64,000 nt of DNA from Granulosicoccus sp965214025 (GCA_965214025.1 CBDCAW010000071.1:55031-119030), one strand, 5' to 3'. Shown: positions 52,851 through 62,319, counted from the stretch's first letter. Made by a program: numbers and translations. The notes: generated by a model not told the origin, from the sequence alone.

Positions 52851-54100
52851 TCGGTATCGCCTGGAAAAGCCTGCGCAATCGATGGCCCACGGCGCTGCTG
52901 GCCATGCTCGCGATCGCGATGAGCGTGGCATTGATCATGACGGTGGAGAAATTACGGCGCGACGCCCGCGACAGCTTTACGCAGACTGTGTCGGGTACCG
53001 ACCTGATCATCGGTGCACGCAGCGGTGCTGTACAGTTGCTGCTGTATTCCGTGTTTCGCATCGGCAACGCCACCAATAACATCAGCTGGGAAAGCGTCGA
53101 AGATATCCGCAAGCGCAGCGCCATCGACTGGATCATCCCTTTGTCCCTGGGCGATTCGCATCGAGGTTTTCGGGTTCTCGGTACCAATCTCGACTACTTC
53201 GAGTATTACCGCTTCGGCGATGACCGAACCCTGCAGTTAGCCTCAGGCAAACCGTTCGACGATGTGTTCGATGCCGTCATCGGTAGCGAAGTGGCGGCAA
53301 CGCTGGGCTATGACATCGGCGACAGCATCGTGGTTGCCCACGGTACGGGCAACGTGGCGCTGGTCGAGCATGAGAAGCAGCCGTTCAGGGTCAGTGGAAT
53401 TCTCGAACCCACCGGCACGCCGGTAGATCGCGCCGTTCATGTCAGCCTGCAGGGTATCGAGGCCATGCATGTCGACTGGCGCAACGGCGCCAACGTGAAA
53501 GGTAGCGGTACGGATCCCGACACCATCCGTGGCATGGATCTGCAACCCGGCGCGGTGACCGCGCTGCTGGTAGGCTTGAAATCCAGAGCGACTGTCTTCC
53601 GCGAACAACGCGCCATCAATACCTACCGCGCTGAACCCTTGCTGGCGATTCTACCGGGGGTGGCGTTGCAGGAACTGTGGAACCTGGTGAGCGTGGCCGA
53701 AATGGCGCTACTGGCCGTATCGATCTGTGTGGTGGTGGCAGGTTTCGTGAATCTCATCTCAGTACTGCTGGCGGGTCTGAATGAACGCCGACGTGAAATG
53801 GCAGTACTACGTGCGGCCGGGGCGCGCCCCGCTCAAGTGTTCCTGCTGCTGTGCATCGAATCGTCCGTGCTCACGCTCGGCGGCATCGTTGCGGGCATGG
53901 TGCTGCACTATGTGCTCACAGGCATCGGTTCGTTCTGGTTGCAGCAACGCTTCGGGCTGACGATGATGATCACTCTACCGAATGCACGTGATCTGATGAT
54001 TTTGCTGGGCGTGGCGATCGCCGGCCTGCTGGCAGGTACACTGCCTGCCTTGCAGGCCTACCGCTCATCGCTGGCCGATGGGTTGACCCAACGGCTTTGA
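52847..54100 (+). CDS. FtsX-like ABC permease of the zinc operon
   Basis: About 417 residues with the MacB/LolC layout: an N-terminal helix (WPTALLAMLAIAMSVALIM), a large periplasmic domain of about 230 residues (SFTQTVSGTDLIIGARSG onward), and three C-terminal helices with the FtsX core (EMALLAVSICVVVAGFVNLISVLLAGLNERRREMAVLRAAGA). It pairs with the ATPase. ATG 52847 was preferred because it is coupled to the upstream ORF and starts at IGIAWKSLRNRW, the usual FtsX-permease opening. Confidence 0.88.
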   Translation: MIGIAWKSLRNRWPTALLAMLAIAMSVALIMTVEKLRRDARDSFTQTVSGTDLIIGARSGAVQLLLYSVFRIGNATNNISWESVEDIRKRSAIDWIIPLSLGDSHRGFRVLGTNLDYFEYYRFGDDRTLQLASGKPFDDVFDAVIGSEVAATLGYDIGDSIVVAHGTGNVALVEHEKQPFRVSGILEPTGTPVDRAVHVSLQGIEAMHVDWRNGANVKGSGTDPDTIRGMDLQPGAVTALLVGLKSRATVFREQRAINTYRAEPLLAILPGVALQELWNLVSVAEMALLAVSICVVVAGFVNLISVLLAGLNERRREMAVLRAAGARPAQVFLLLCIESSVLTLGGIVAGMVLHYVLTGIGSFWLQQRFGLTMMITLPNARDLMILLGVAIAGLLAGTLPALQAYRSSLADGLTQRL

Positions 54101-54128
54101 CGACGTTCGATTTCGGAGAACCGACCGC

Positions 54129-54749
54129 ATGAACAGGAATCAGTGGATTGCCGCCAGTACCGCGATGGTGGTGCTGCTCGTCACCGCTACCGCCCAGGCG
54201 GGCTGGTGGCCGTTCGGCAGCGATGAGAGCGCAACGGCCGATGAGAACCCGGTCGTCGAACTCAACTGGGAAGATCTGATTCCCGATGACTTCGTGCAGC
54301 CGACGGATCCGTTCGGCACGATGTCGCAGGAAGAGGTGGACAAGCTGATGGACGGCAGCCCGGAATCGGAGGCGAAGCTTGCGAAGATCGATGAGGCATT
54401 CAACTACGCACCGGTGGTAGATGCACTCGACGGCAAACGCGTGCAGTTGCCCGCGTACGTCACACCGCTGGAATTCGATGGCCAGACCCGCATGTCCGAA
54501 TTCCTGCTGGTGCCCTACATGGGTGCCTGCATTCATACCCCGCCGCCGCCGGCAAACCAGGTCGTGCACGCGGAGTCCGGTACACCGATCGAGCTGGAGA
54601 GCAGCTGGGACCCGATAGTCGCCGTGGGCATCCTGCATGCCGAAACCGTGCGCAGCAACCTGGCGGAGTCCGGGTACCGGCTCGAGGTCGAAGAGATATT
54701 GCCCTTCAAGCCAAGTTATCCAAGTGATGACTCGCAGGGCGAGAGCTAG
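54129..54749 (+). CDS. DUF3299 exported protein
   Basis: 206 residues. Signal peptide AASTAMVVLLVTATAQA, then LNWEDLIPDDFV, a Glu/Ser-rich linker, and VQLPAYVTPLEFDGQTRMSEFLLVPYMGACIHTPPPPANQVV, the DUF3299 core with a conserved Cys and His that could bind metal. DUF3299 proteins accompany ZrgA-type ABC genes, and this one is 28 bases after the permease. Confidence 0.9.
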   Translation: MNRNQWIAASTAMVVLLVTATAQAGWWPFGSDESATADENPVVELNWEDLIPDDFVQPTDPFGTMSQEEVDKLMDGSPESEAKLAKIDEAFNYAPVVDALDGKRVQLPAYVTPLEFDGQTRMSEFLLVPYMGACIHTPPPPANQVVHAESGTPIELESSWDPIVAVGILHAETVRSNLAESGYRLEVEEILPFKPSYPSDDSQGES

Positions 54750-54806
54750 CAGGACTGCGTTTCAAGTGCGAGTGGCCAACGATTGACGGCAGCATCGACG
54801 TTCGAT

Positions 54807-54836
54807 AGCCGGTCGGCCATCGGCGCATGACCGGCT
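54807..54836. terminator. Inverted repeat between convergent genes
   Basis: 8-bp arms AGCCGGTC and GACCGGCT with a 14-base loop, between the zinc operon and the convergent EamA gene. No T-run. Weak candidate for a terminator. Confidence 0.35.
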
Positions 54837-54947
54837 GCCCGACGCCGACGGGTCGCCGGCATTCACGCCGTGGCGGGCGAGTCTGTCGGGTTTCGGCCGA
54901 CCATGCACCCGCTGTGGGTACGAGAACTCGCTGCTGATCTCCAACCG

Positions 54948-55979
54948 TTACCGGGCAGCCCGCTTGGCGCCGACGACGCAGAACACCACCAGTACCGCCG
55001 TGACGAACATCGCGATGCTGACACGCTCCCCGAGGATCAGCGCCGCCAGCAACAGGGCGAAGAACGGCTGCAGCAGTTGTAGTTGTCCGACCGCCGCGAT
55101 GCCGCCCTGTGCCAGGCCGCTATACCAGAACACGAATCCGATGAGCATGCTGAACACCGAAACATAGGCGAGCCCCAACCAGGCCGACGGCCTGACATCG
55201 CTGATATCGGCAGGCAACAGCAGCAGACTGGCCGGCAACGTCACCGGCATCGAGCACACCAGGGCCCAACAGATCACCTGCCAGCCACCCAGCCTTCTCG
55301 CAAGCCTGGCCCCTTCCGCATAACCGAGCCCGCAGATCACGACGGCGGCGATCATCAAGGCATCGCCGATCGGGGAGACAGCGGCACCGGTACGTAACGC
55401 GAACCCCGCAACCAGCAGGCTTCCCAGACCCGAGAAGATCCAGAAGGCTCGCTGCGCCTGCTCACCGGCGCGCAGCACACCGAACAGCGCGGTCATCAAC
55501 GGTAGCAGCGCGATGAAGACCGTCGAATGCGCCGCGGTGATATGTTGCAGCGCCAGTGCGGTCAGTAGCGGAAAACCGATCACCACGCCGACAGACACGA
55601 TCAGGAGAGACGCCGCATCGTGCCTTTGAGGTCGGTCGACACGCAGTATCAGGATCAGGGCGGTTGCCAGCACACCGGCCAACGTGGCCCGAATCATCGT
55701 CAGGAACACCGGGTCGAAACCCATCACTGCCAGGCGCGTGGCGGGTAGCGAGCCGCTGAAGATCAGCATGCCCAGAAAGCCATTGATCCAACCACTGGTC
55801 GATCCGAAATCCTGCGCGTTGCCTGTCTTCAGATTATCGCCTGCCGTCTGATCACCACTCCTCGCCTCACGGCCTGAGCGACCTGAGCCGCCTGAGCGGC
55901 CTGATCGGCCTGAACCGGCATCCGGGTATTCGGAACCCGTGAGTCGATGGTCGGTTGCAGCATCGTCAGTTGTAGTCAT
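54948..55979 (-). CDS. EamA/DMT family transporter
   Basis: About 343 residues with ten hydrophobic segments in two EamA repeats (GFLGMLIFSGSLPATRLAVMGFDPVFLTMIRA, then LSPIGD-type central region and ISDVRPSAWLGLAYVSVFSMLIGFVFWY). A Gly/Arg/Ser-repeat N-terminus (GSGRSGRSGGSGRSGREARSGD) is low complexity and unusual for the family. ATG 55979 was chosen, 20 codons inside the open frame. Divergent from a MocR regulator, which commonly controls an adjacent EamA exporter; substrate unknown. Confidence 0.85.
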   Translation of the reverse strand: MTTTDDAATDHRLTGSEYPDAGSGRSGRSGGSGRSGREARSGDQTAGDNLKTGNAQDFGSTSGWINGFLGMLIFSGSLPATRLAVMGFDPVFLTMIRATLAGVLATALILILRVDRPQRHDAASLLIVSVGVVIGFPLLTALALQHITAAHSTVFIALLPLMTALFGVLRAGEQAQRAFWIFSGLGSLLVAGFALRTGAAVSPIGDALMIAAVVICGLGYAEGARLARRLGGWQVICWALVCSMPVTLPASLLLLPADISDVRPSAWLGLAYVSVFSMLIGFVFWYSGLAQGGIAAVGQLQLLQPFFALLLAALILGERVSIAMFVTAVLVVFCVVGAKRAAR

Positions 55980-56043
55980 GGATACCCCGTGATCGGTAGA
56001 TTCAGCATACGGCGTCAGTACAGGAATCAACAGAGACAAAAAG

Positions 56044-56065
56044 GTACAATTTCATCAAACTGTAC
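56044..56065. promoter_or_regulatory. Candidate operator in the EamA/MocR divergent region
   Basis: Arms GTACA and TGTAC separated by 12 bases, within the 110-base divergent region and 25 bases before the regulator ATG. It includes TACAAT, a possible -10. Suits autoregulation by MocR, but the arms are short. Confidence 0.35.
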
Positions 56066-56089
56066 TGGTCGAATCGAAAGCACAGAAAG

Positions 56090-57478
56090 ATGACGACTCG
56101 TATCGCAAGCGTCATGGCCGCCGTGCACGAGCGAATCGCGGCGCGCGTGCTTACGCCAGGCGCCAGGCTGCCCTCGATCCGTGATTTTGCGCGCGCACTC
56201 GGCGTCTCGAAGTCGACGGTGGTCGAGGCGTATGAGCGGCTGCGAGCGGAAGGGCTGGTGCATGCCAGGCCGGGCGCCGGCTATTTTGTGTCGGCACCGC
56301 TGGCCCCCCTGTCGCTGGCCCGGGCCGAACCGCGTATCGAGCGCGAGATCGACCCGCTATGGATATCCCGGCAATCGATGGACGCATCGGCCGATGTACT
56401 CAAACCCGGCTGCGGCTGGTTGCCGGCCAACTGGATGCCTGAGGCCGGACTGCGAAAAGCCCTGCGCAAGCTGGCGCGGAGCGACGGGGCGGTACTCGCC
56501 GACTACGCAACGGCAGCCGGCCTGCCCGCATTTCGGGAACTTCTGTCCCGACGACTCATGAACCAGGGCACAACCGCACCTGTCGAGCAGATCCTGCTGA
56601 CCGAATCAGGTACGCAGGCCATCGATCTGCTGTGCCGGTGCCTGCTCGAGGCGGGCGATACCGTGGTGGTGGATGACCCGTGCTACTTCAATTTTCACGC
56701 GCTGCTCAAGGCGCACAGAGTGCGCGTGGTCAGCGTGCCCTACACGCCGGTGGGGCCGGATATCGCAGCGCTGCAAACCGTGATGAACAGTCACCGACCG
56801 CAGCTGTACATCACCAACTCCGGTATCCATAACCCGACTGCCGCGACTCTTTGCGCGGAATCCGCTCACCGAGTGTTGAGCCTCGCCGAGCGCTACGGAG
56901 TCCGAATCATCGAAGACGATATCTTCGCCGACCTGGAAGAAAGGCCGGCTACCCGACTGGCCGCTCTGGATGGTCTGAATCGTGTGGCCCAGATCGGCAG
57001 CTTCTCGAAGACTGTTTCCGCATCGGTTCGTTGCGGGTATATCGCAGCGCCGTCGAACTGGATCGAACAACTGCTGGACCTGAAGGTTGCCATCTCATTC
57101 GGCAATGGAAATCTGGCCGCTCAGCTCACGCTGGCCATGTTGACCGACGCCGGGTACCGCCGACATCTCAAGGCTTTGCGGCAGCGGCTGGGAGACGCGA
57201 GAATCGACGCGATACACAAGCTTGCCGGGCTGGCCATCGTTCCCTGGACCCTACCGAGCGCCGGAATGTATCTGTGGTGCCATCTGCCCGAGGGCATCGA
57301 CGCCGCGGCGGTCACCCGCGAGGCATTCGCGAACCGGGTCGTGCTGGCACCGGGCAACGCATTCAGCCTGAGCCGTGAGCTGAGTGGCTTCATGCGATTC
57401 AACGTTGCCCAGTGCAGCGATGCGCGGGTGTTCGAGGTGCTGGAAACGGCCATCGACGCGACCAGGGCGCGTCGCTGA
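56090..57478 (+). CDS. MocR-type (GntR-aminotransferase) transcription regulator
   Basis: 462 residues. Winged helix at 1-70 (HERIAARVLTPGARLPSIRDFARALGVSKSTVVEAYERLRAEGLV), then a fold-type I aminotransferase domain with LLTESGTQAIDLLC, TNSGIHNPTAATL, EDDIFADLE and the PLP lysine in QIGSFSKTVSASVRCGYI. MocR proteins use bound PLP adducts to control neighbours; the divergent EamA transporter is the obvious target. Confidence 0.93.
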   Translation: MTTRIASVMAAVHERIAARVLTPGARLPSIRDFARALGVSKSTVVEAYERLRAEGLVHARPGAGYFVSAPLAPLSLARAEPRIEREIDPLWISRQSMDASADVLKPGCGWLPANWMPEAGLRKALRKLARSDGAVLADYATAAGLPAFRELLSRRLMNQGTTAPVEQILLTESGTQAIDLLCRCLLEAGDTVVVDDPCYFNFHALLKAHRVRVVSVPYTPVGPDIAALQTVMNSHRPQLYITNSGIHNPTAATLCAESAHRVLSLAERYGVRIIEDDIFADLEERPATRLAALDGLNRVAQIGSFSKTVSASVRCGYIAAPSNWIEQLLDLKVAISFGNGNLAAQLTLAMLTDAGYRRHLKALRQRLGDARIDAIHKLAGLAIVPWTLPSAGMYLWCHLPEGIDAAAVTREAFANRVVLAPGNAFSLSRELSGFMRFNVAQCSDARVFEVLETAIDATRARR

Positions 57479-57625
57479 TTAGCCCCTATGGACCCTATGG
57501 ATCACAGGCCCCGGGGTGGCTGTATGATGGAATGGGGCAGCGGCATGTTGTGCGAACCTCATCGCCCCATACCTTTTTTCGATCGACACCTCGCCGGCCG
57601 ACTCGCCGAACCACCCGGAATCCAG

Positions 57626-58513
57626 ATGAACGCCACCCTGCAGCCGTACCAGCCAACGATGACCCGTGCCGGGCTGCAGCCGGCCCATGCGGTCAAGGCC
57701 GTCGATGAATTTGGCGAAACCGTGAATGTTCACGTGCCTGGCGAACTGCCCCTGACGATTCAGGTCGATGGCATGGAGGTCGTTACCCTCATGACACTCG
57801 GGACCGAGCCCGAGGCACTCACGCTCGGCTATATCCGCAACCAGAAGCTGCTGGAGAACCTGCACGACATTCTGTCGGTCAAGGTGAACTGGGACCGCGA
57901 GCTGGTGGACGTGACCACACGCCGGGGTGAGGGTATCGCCGACTGGCAGGAGAAGATGAAGCGTCGCATCATCACGAGCGGCTGTGGTCAGGGCACCATC
58001 TTCAGCTGCACGCTCGACAAGCTCTACGAGGTGAAGCTACCGACACCGGTGTTACGCCAGTCGAACATCTACCAACTCATCAGCCATGTCGGCCAGCTCA
58101 ATGACGTTTATCGGGTTTCGGGGGCGGTGCATGGCTGCGGCTTGTGCTCCAGCACCGAATCGTTGCTGCATATCGAGGATGTGGGGCGGCACAATGCTGC
58201 CGACGCGATCGCCGGGCACATGTGGCTGAATGATCTCGATGGTGGCGACAAGATCTTCTATACCACCGGCCGCCTGACCTCCGAAATCGTCATGAAGACA
58301 GCCTTCATGGGCATCCCGACGCTCCTGTCTCGTTCCGGCGTGACTCGCATGGGGCTGGAGTTGGCCGAGGAGCTTGGCATGACGGTGATCGCACGTGCCA
58401 AGGGCCGTCACTTCCTGGTCTACAACGGACATGAAACTGTGGAGTTCGATGCCGTTCCGCCTCAGCGGCGCACCCCGCCCCCGACCAAGGGCATGCGCGA
58501 TCTCGACTCCTGA
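57626..58513 (+). CDS. fdhD: Formate dehydrogenase accessory sulfurtransferase FdhD, variant
   Basis: About 295 residues. FdhD passes sulfur from IscS to the Mo-bis-MGD cofactor of formate dehydrogenase. TLGTEPEALTLGYIRNQKLL, HGCGLCSSTESLLHIEDVGRHNAADAIAGHM and KIFYTTGRLTSEIVMKTAFMGIPTLLSRSG are standard. The loop that carries CxxC in E. coli FdhD reads ITSGCGQGTIFSC here, so the second cysteine of the pair is missing. ATG 57626 was chosen; the frame is open about 46 codons earlier. No formate dehydrogenase genes in the window. Confidence 0.9.
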   Translation: MNATLQPYQPTMTRAGLQPAHAVKAVDEFGETVNVHVPGELPLTIQVDGMEVVTLMTLGTEPEALTLGYIRNQKLLENLHDILSVKVNWDRELVDVTTRRGEGIADWQEKMKRRIITSGCGQGTIFSCTLDKLYEVKLPTPVLRQSNIYQLISHVGQLNDVYRVSGAVHGCGLCSSTESLLHIEDVGRHNAADAIAGHMWLNDLDGGDKIFYTTGRLTSEIVMKTAFMGIPTLLSRSGVTRMGLELAEELGMTVIARAKGRHFLVYNGHETVEFDAVPPQRRTPPPTKGMRDLDS

Positions 58514-58576
58514 TTTACAAGCCCGGTACGAGCCACTATATTGAAGGGTGTATCGGCACTGTGTCGGGAGACCCGC

Positions 58577-58912
58577 ATGTCCAAGTTCGACGAGGCAATG
58601 ACTGATTGCAGGAACCAGATGGCCGAAGCCGGCATCGCATGTGATGCGAAACTGCTCTCTTCCATCGCCAAGGGGCTGGGGCCGTCGCTGTACAATCGCA
58701 ACGCCAATCTGGTGGCTGCCAGCGACGATACCGAGGTAGCGAACGTCAAGGCTCGTTTCGTTTCCCGAAAACTGGGAGTGGAAGGACCTGAAGCTGATGC
58801 CGCCATCGCGCACGCCATCGAGCAGATCGGCCCGTCGAACCGGCAAAAGCTGCGGCCGGTTTTCTACTATCTGATCGTACGATACCTGCAGAAGGAAGCG
58901 GTGTATGAATGA
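58577..58912 (+). CDS. DUF2853 family protein
   Basis: 111 residues, helical and soluble. The arrangement KFDEAMTDCRNQMAEAGIACDAKLLSSIAKGLGPSLYNRNANLVAASDDTEV, then VKARFVSRKLGV and GPSNRQKLRPVFYYLIVRYL is typical of DUF2853, small cytoplasmic proteins of unknown function. ATG 58577 was chosen as the conventional start. Confidence 0.9.
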   Translation: MSKFDEAMTDCRNQMAEAGIACDAKLLSSIAKGLGPSLYNRNANLVAASDDTEVANVKARFVSRKLGVEGPEADAAIAHAIEQIGPSNRQKLRPVFYYLIVRYLQKEAVYE

Positions 58913-58915
58913 GAG

Positions 58916-61312
58916 TCAGCCGGCACGCGCCCGCGGGGAACTCGCATCATCGATCAGGTTGTCGGCCTGAGGCTCTGCCTTGATCCCCGACGCGCCTGCT
59001 TTCCCGGACCCGATGACCGTCCCGCTCCCAGCAGAGGTCTCGGCGCCGCTCGCAGGCAAGCCTGCTGACCCGGCATCCCTTGTGCTCCCGGCTTCGACAA
59101 CCGGCTCGTCTGCAGGCACTGGCGCAACCTTGGGTACGGCCCTGGAAGACCCTGCCACTCTGCCAAAGCTTTCGCCATCCGCCAGTAGTGTCTCGTCGAA
59201 CACGCCAACCTTCGTCATCGTTCGATCGAACTGGCGCAGCATGCGCTTCTTGCGTACTTCGAGGTTTGCAGTTTTCTCCGCAGAGTCGATACCCAGCTCC
59301 ATCCTGATCTTCTTGCGTCGCAGGCAGTTCTTCCGATAGCGCAGGAAAGTGGACTCATCGCGTGGCGAGCCCTGTTTCGACCCCTTGGTGTAAAGCGCCG
59401 AGAACCCCAACACGGGCAGCAGACCCTTGGCCACACTGTCGACGAGCCGTCGATCATCGAGCAGTTCATCGAGCACGAGCGCACGAAACCGCTCAGGGTC
59501 AAGGTTGGCATCGAAGAACAGGTCGATCAGCAGCTGCCGCTCAAAGACGTCGAGCTGGTATTCACGCGCGAGTATCGCCAGGTTCTGCGTGGCGTAGAGA
59601 TCCTGATAAGCCATCACGGTCTCCAGCAAGGCAAGACCCGCACGCAGTCTCACGGTATTGACGTGATGCGGGCGTGTGCTGTAAGTCGGCAAACGGCTGG
59701 CACGGGTCTCGATCAGCAGGCGCTCGAGCAAGGGCGTGACGATGGCGCCGCGCACCCTCTCGATCCAGTAGATCCGTGCTCCACTGTAGCGCCAGTAACT
59801 GCTCATCAGTTCTGGATGACGAATGCCCTCTTCCAGCGATACCACCGTGTCGAGCAGCTTGATCACGATTCCCGCCAGCGTATACGGCTCTTCCGCACGC
59901 GTTGGTGTGGGCTGCATTTCGGTGTATCGATCGACGTTGTACTGCGCCTGTGGCAGCAGCAGATGCGGCTGCTTCAGTGTCAGCCGAGCCTTGAGTGCAC
60001 CGGCGGTGTTCACATGGGAATCGGTAAGCTCGGACACCATCGCCGCGATCGGCCCACCGAAACGAAACTGGATCTTGCGCAGCGAGTGCCCGTAGCCGGT
60101 GACCCGCAGGGAGCCATCCTCGACCACATCGTGCAACATGGCCAGGGTGACGATCAGCGGTTCCAGCGCCCGGCCCAGGGTACGTTCGGCGATCGCCGAG
60201 ATCCTGAAGGCATGGCCCGACATGGTCGACAAGGATTTGCGCCGACCCTTTTCCAGCGAGCGCATCATCTCGAGGCTGGCAATATGAACCGTCTCGATCG
60301 AGTTGGGTGCTTCGGCCACCACGAAATACTCCATCACCGGCAGGTTCATGTGCACCTCGTGCACGGCCTTGCCGCGACGGCCTGAAAGACGCTCGCGCTT
60401 CTTCGGATCGTCTAGCGTGTCACGTACCGCCATCAGCAAGGTATTGCGCAGCGGCTCGCGCAGGGCGTAATGATCGACCCCCGATAGTGCGAAGGCTGCC
60501 ACGGTGCGTTCGTAATCGCGCACCAGGTACGGCAGTTCCGGAAAATCACTGTTCACATCGATACCCAGAGCCGTCAGCTCCTCACGCCCGGCTTCATCGA
60601 GAAAGCTGATCACCTGATCACCGGCAGCGCGCGCGGTCAGCCTCAGACGGCTCGCCTGTATGGCTGCAACCGCGGTCGCCATCGCTTTCGACGGCGCCGG
60701 CGGCGGGTCCACACGCGCCCCGACCGCAGCCTCGAATGCGGCAAGATACTCCGCCAGCACGTGAACGTCATTGGCGACGCTGTCGCCGAACCAGCTGAAG
60801 ATGTAGGCCTCGTCGATCATCTCGTGATCGCCGACGGTGATCGGGCTGTACTGGCAATTCTTGCCGAGCGTGTCCTGCAGCATCGCCGCAACGATCAGGT
60901 CGTGCGTGATGATCGGCATGCCATTGCCGTGGTTGCCATAGAGGCGCACACCCAGCAGGATGTTCGCGGTCAACACCGCCGCATTGATGATCGGCTCGAG
61001 CTTGGGCAGGCGGTTGGTATTGATCCAGCGATTCGCGCCCAGCGCGTCGATATCGAGCGAATCGACATCGATGCTCTCCGGATCGATGTCCTGGCGGGCG
61101 AAGAGCTCGGCCGCGAGCAGGTCGCGACCGCGAGCCGTCCTGAACAGCGGCGGCGGCAGGCTGTTCAGCGGTACGAAGTGCTCCACTTCGGTTGCGATCC
61201 ATCGCTTCGACAACCGGCCGGCTATCACTCGCTCGCGGTCGGATGTGCCGGTCAGTACCCCATAGGCTCTGACCAGTTTGACAAGATCGGTGAGCGGGTA
61301 CGCCCGGGCCAC
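58916..61312 (-). CDS. Large protein with RelA/SpoT-like HD domain
   Basis: 798 residues with no synthetase or TGS domain. From about residue 365 an HD hydrolase of the RelA/SpoT type is recognisable: SGHAFR (H367), AMLHDVVEDGS (H394, D395, E398, D399), IQFRFGGPIAAMVSELTD and AGIVIKLLDTVVSLEEG (D488), the positions that bind Mn and cleave ppGpp in that family. A similar but degenerate stretch lies at about 135-195 (THDLIVAAMLQDTLG, then FSWFGDSVANDVHVLAEYL), with Gln at the place of the catalytic His. The last 110 residues are Ala/Gly/Ser-rich and disordered. Alarmone hydrolysis is a hypothesis. Convergent with the DUF2853 gene. Confidence 0.6.
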   Translation of the reverse strand: MARAYPLTDLVKLVRAYGVLTGTSDRERVIAGRLSKRWIATEVEHFVPLNSLPPPLFRTARGRDLLAAELFARQDIDPESIDVDSLDIDALGANRWINTNRLPKLEPIINAAVLTANILLGVRLYGNHGNGMPIITHDLIVAAMLQDTLGKNCQYSPITVGDHEMIDEAYIFSWFGDSVANDVHVLAEYLAAFEAAVGARVDPPPAPSKAMATAVAAIQASRLRLTARAAGDQVISFLDEAGREELTALGIDVNSDFPELPYLVRDYERTVAAFALSGVDHYALREPLRNTLLMAVRDTLDDPKKRERLSGRRGKAVHEVHMNLPVMEYFVVAEAPNSIETVHIASLEMMRSLEKGRRKSLSTMSGHAFRISAIAERTLGRALEPLIVTLAMLHDVVEDGSLRVTGYGHSLRKIQFRFGGPIAAMVSELTDSHVNTAGALKARLTLKQPHLLLPQAQYNVDRYTEMQPTPTRAEEPYTLAGIVIKLLDTVVSLEEGIRHPELMSSYWRYSGARIYWIERVRGAIVTPLLERLLIETRASRLPTYSTRPHHVNTVRLRAGLALLETVMAYQDLYATQNLAILAREYQLDVFERQLLIDLFFDANLDPERFRALVLDELLDDRRLVDSVAKGLLPVLGFSALYTKGSKQGSPRDESTFLRYRKNCLRRKKIRMELGIDSAEKTANLEVRKKRMLRQFDRTMTKVGVFDETLLADGESFGRVAGSSRAVPKVAPVPADEPVVEAGSTRDAGSAGLPASGAETSAGSGTVIGSGKAGASGIKAEPQADNLIDDASSPRARAG

Positions 61313-61680
61313 GTTTATGCTTCCTCTGCCACTCCCACAAGAGTAGCAATCTGTCGCGAAATTGGTAGCACATGAATCTCAATGAAACATGTGCGATATT
61401 TTCGAGGCTAGGGTACCGCGATCGCCGAGGCCACCTGCGGTACTGTTACCTTGGGGTCTTTAGCGGCAGGTACTGCATCGACTGCAATGGCTGCATGGCT
61501 CGATACGGAAATCGTGAAGTCTTAGTAGCCCTCCCGCCAGACTATGTCTTGTTCAGCGCCATTCGCATGCGGAAGGCCGATGACGGAGTTTCCAAGCTGT
61601 CATGTCGGAGGCGGTGGGCCCGTTGTGCATCCACCTTACGAGTCAGCGTTCCGATTCATGCGACGGATACACGACATCGT
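61313..61680. other. Intergenic region between the HD gene and nth
   Basis: About 370 bases with no convincing gene. A plus-strand frame from 61372 is open for 288 codons but from about 61681 it is antisense to nth, and its first 100 codons show no family resemblance. The promoter of the HD-domain gene should lie at the left end. Confidence 0.5.
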
Positions 61681-62319
61681 TCAGACCGGCGGGGTTTTCG
61701 CACGGTAATCGCACAGGTCCCGAATCAGGCATTGCGGGCAACGCGGCTTGCGCGCGACACACACGTAACGCCCGTGCAGGATCAGCCAGTGATGCGCGTC
61801 GAGCAGGTAATGCTTCGGTACGTGGCGCAGAAGTTTCTTCTCGACCTCCAGCACCGTCTTGCCCGGCGCGATACCCGTGCGGTTCGATACGCGGAAGATG
61901 TGTGTATCCACCGCCATGGCCGGTTGCCGGAAAGCAGTGTTGAGCACCACATTGGCAGTCTTCCTGCCAACGCCTGGCAACGCCTCGAGTGCTGCCCGCT
62001 CGGCCGGCACCTCGCCGCCGTGTGCCTCCAGCAGCTGCTCGCAGGTCGAGATGATGTTCTTCGCCTTGTTGTTGAACAGACCGATGGTGCGGATGTGATG
62101 CTTTACCCGCTCCTCGCCCAACGCCAGCATCGCCGCAGGCGTATCCGCTTCGGCGAACAGTGTAGCGGTCGCAAGGTTCACGCTGACATCCGTGGCTTGC
62201 GCCGACAGCAACACCGCGATCAGCAATTCGAACGGTGAGCGGTAGACCAGCTCCGTACGAGGCTCGGGCTTCTCGGCCTGCAGACGGGCGAAGATGGCTT
62301 CTCGCTTGGCGGGATTCAC
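61681..62319 (-). CDS. nth: Endonuclease III
   Basis: 212 residues. DNA glycosylase/AP lyase that removes oxidised pyrimidines. HhH loop ALPGVGRKTANVVL with the catalytic lysine, MAVDTHIFRVSNR with the catalytic Asp, and the C-terminal [4Fe-4S] ligands CVARKPRCPQCLIRDLC (Cx6Cx2Cx5C). GTG 62319 (NPAKREAIFARLQ) is the likely start; the frame continues 13 codons upstream without resemblance. Confidence 0.97.
   Translation of the reverse strand: MNPAKREAIFARLQAEKPEPRTELVYRSPFELLIAVLLSAQATDVSVNLATATLFAEADTPAAMLALGEERVKHHIRTIGLFNNKAKNIISTCEQLLEAHGGEVPAERAALEALPGVGRKTANVVLNTAFRQPAMAVDTHIFRVSNRTGIAPGKTVLEVEKKLLRHVPKHYLLDAHHWLILHGRYVCVARKPRCPQCLIRDLCDYRAKTPPV

Noticed and set aside
61372..62238. 288-codon plus-strand frame
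   Set aside because: Most of it is antisense to nth, which has every family motif; the part outside nth has no resemblance and no ribosome-binding site.
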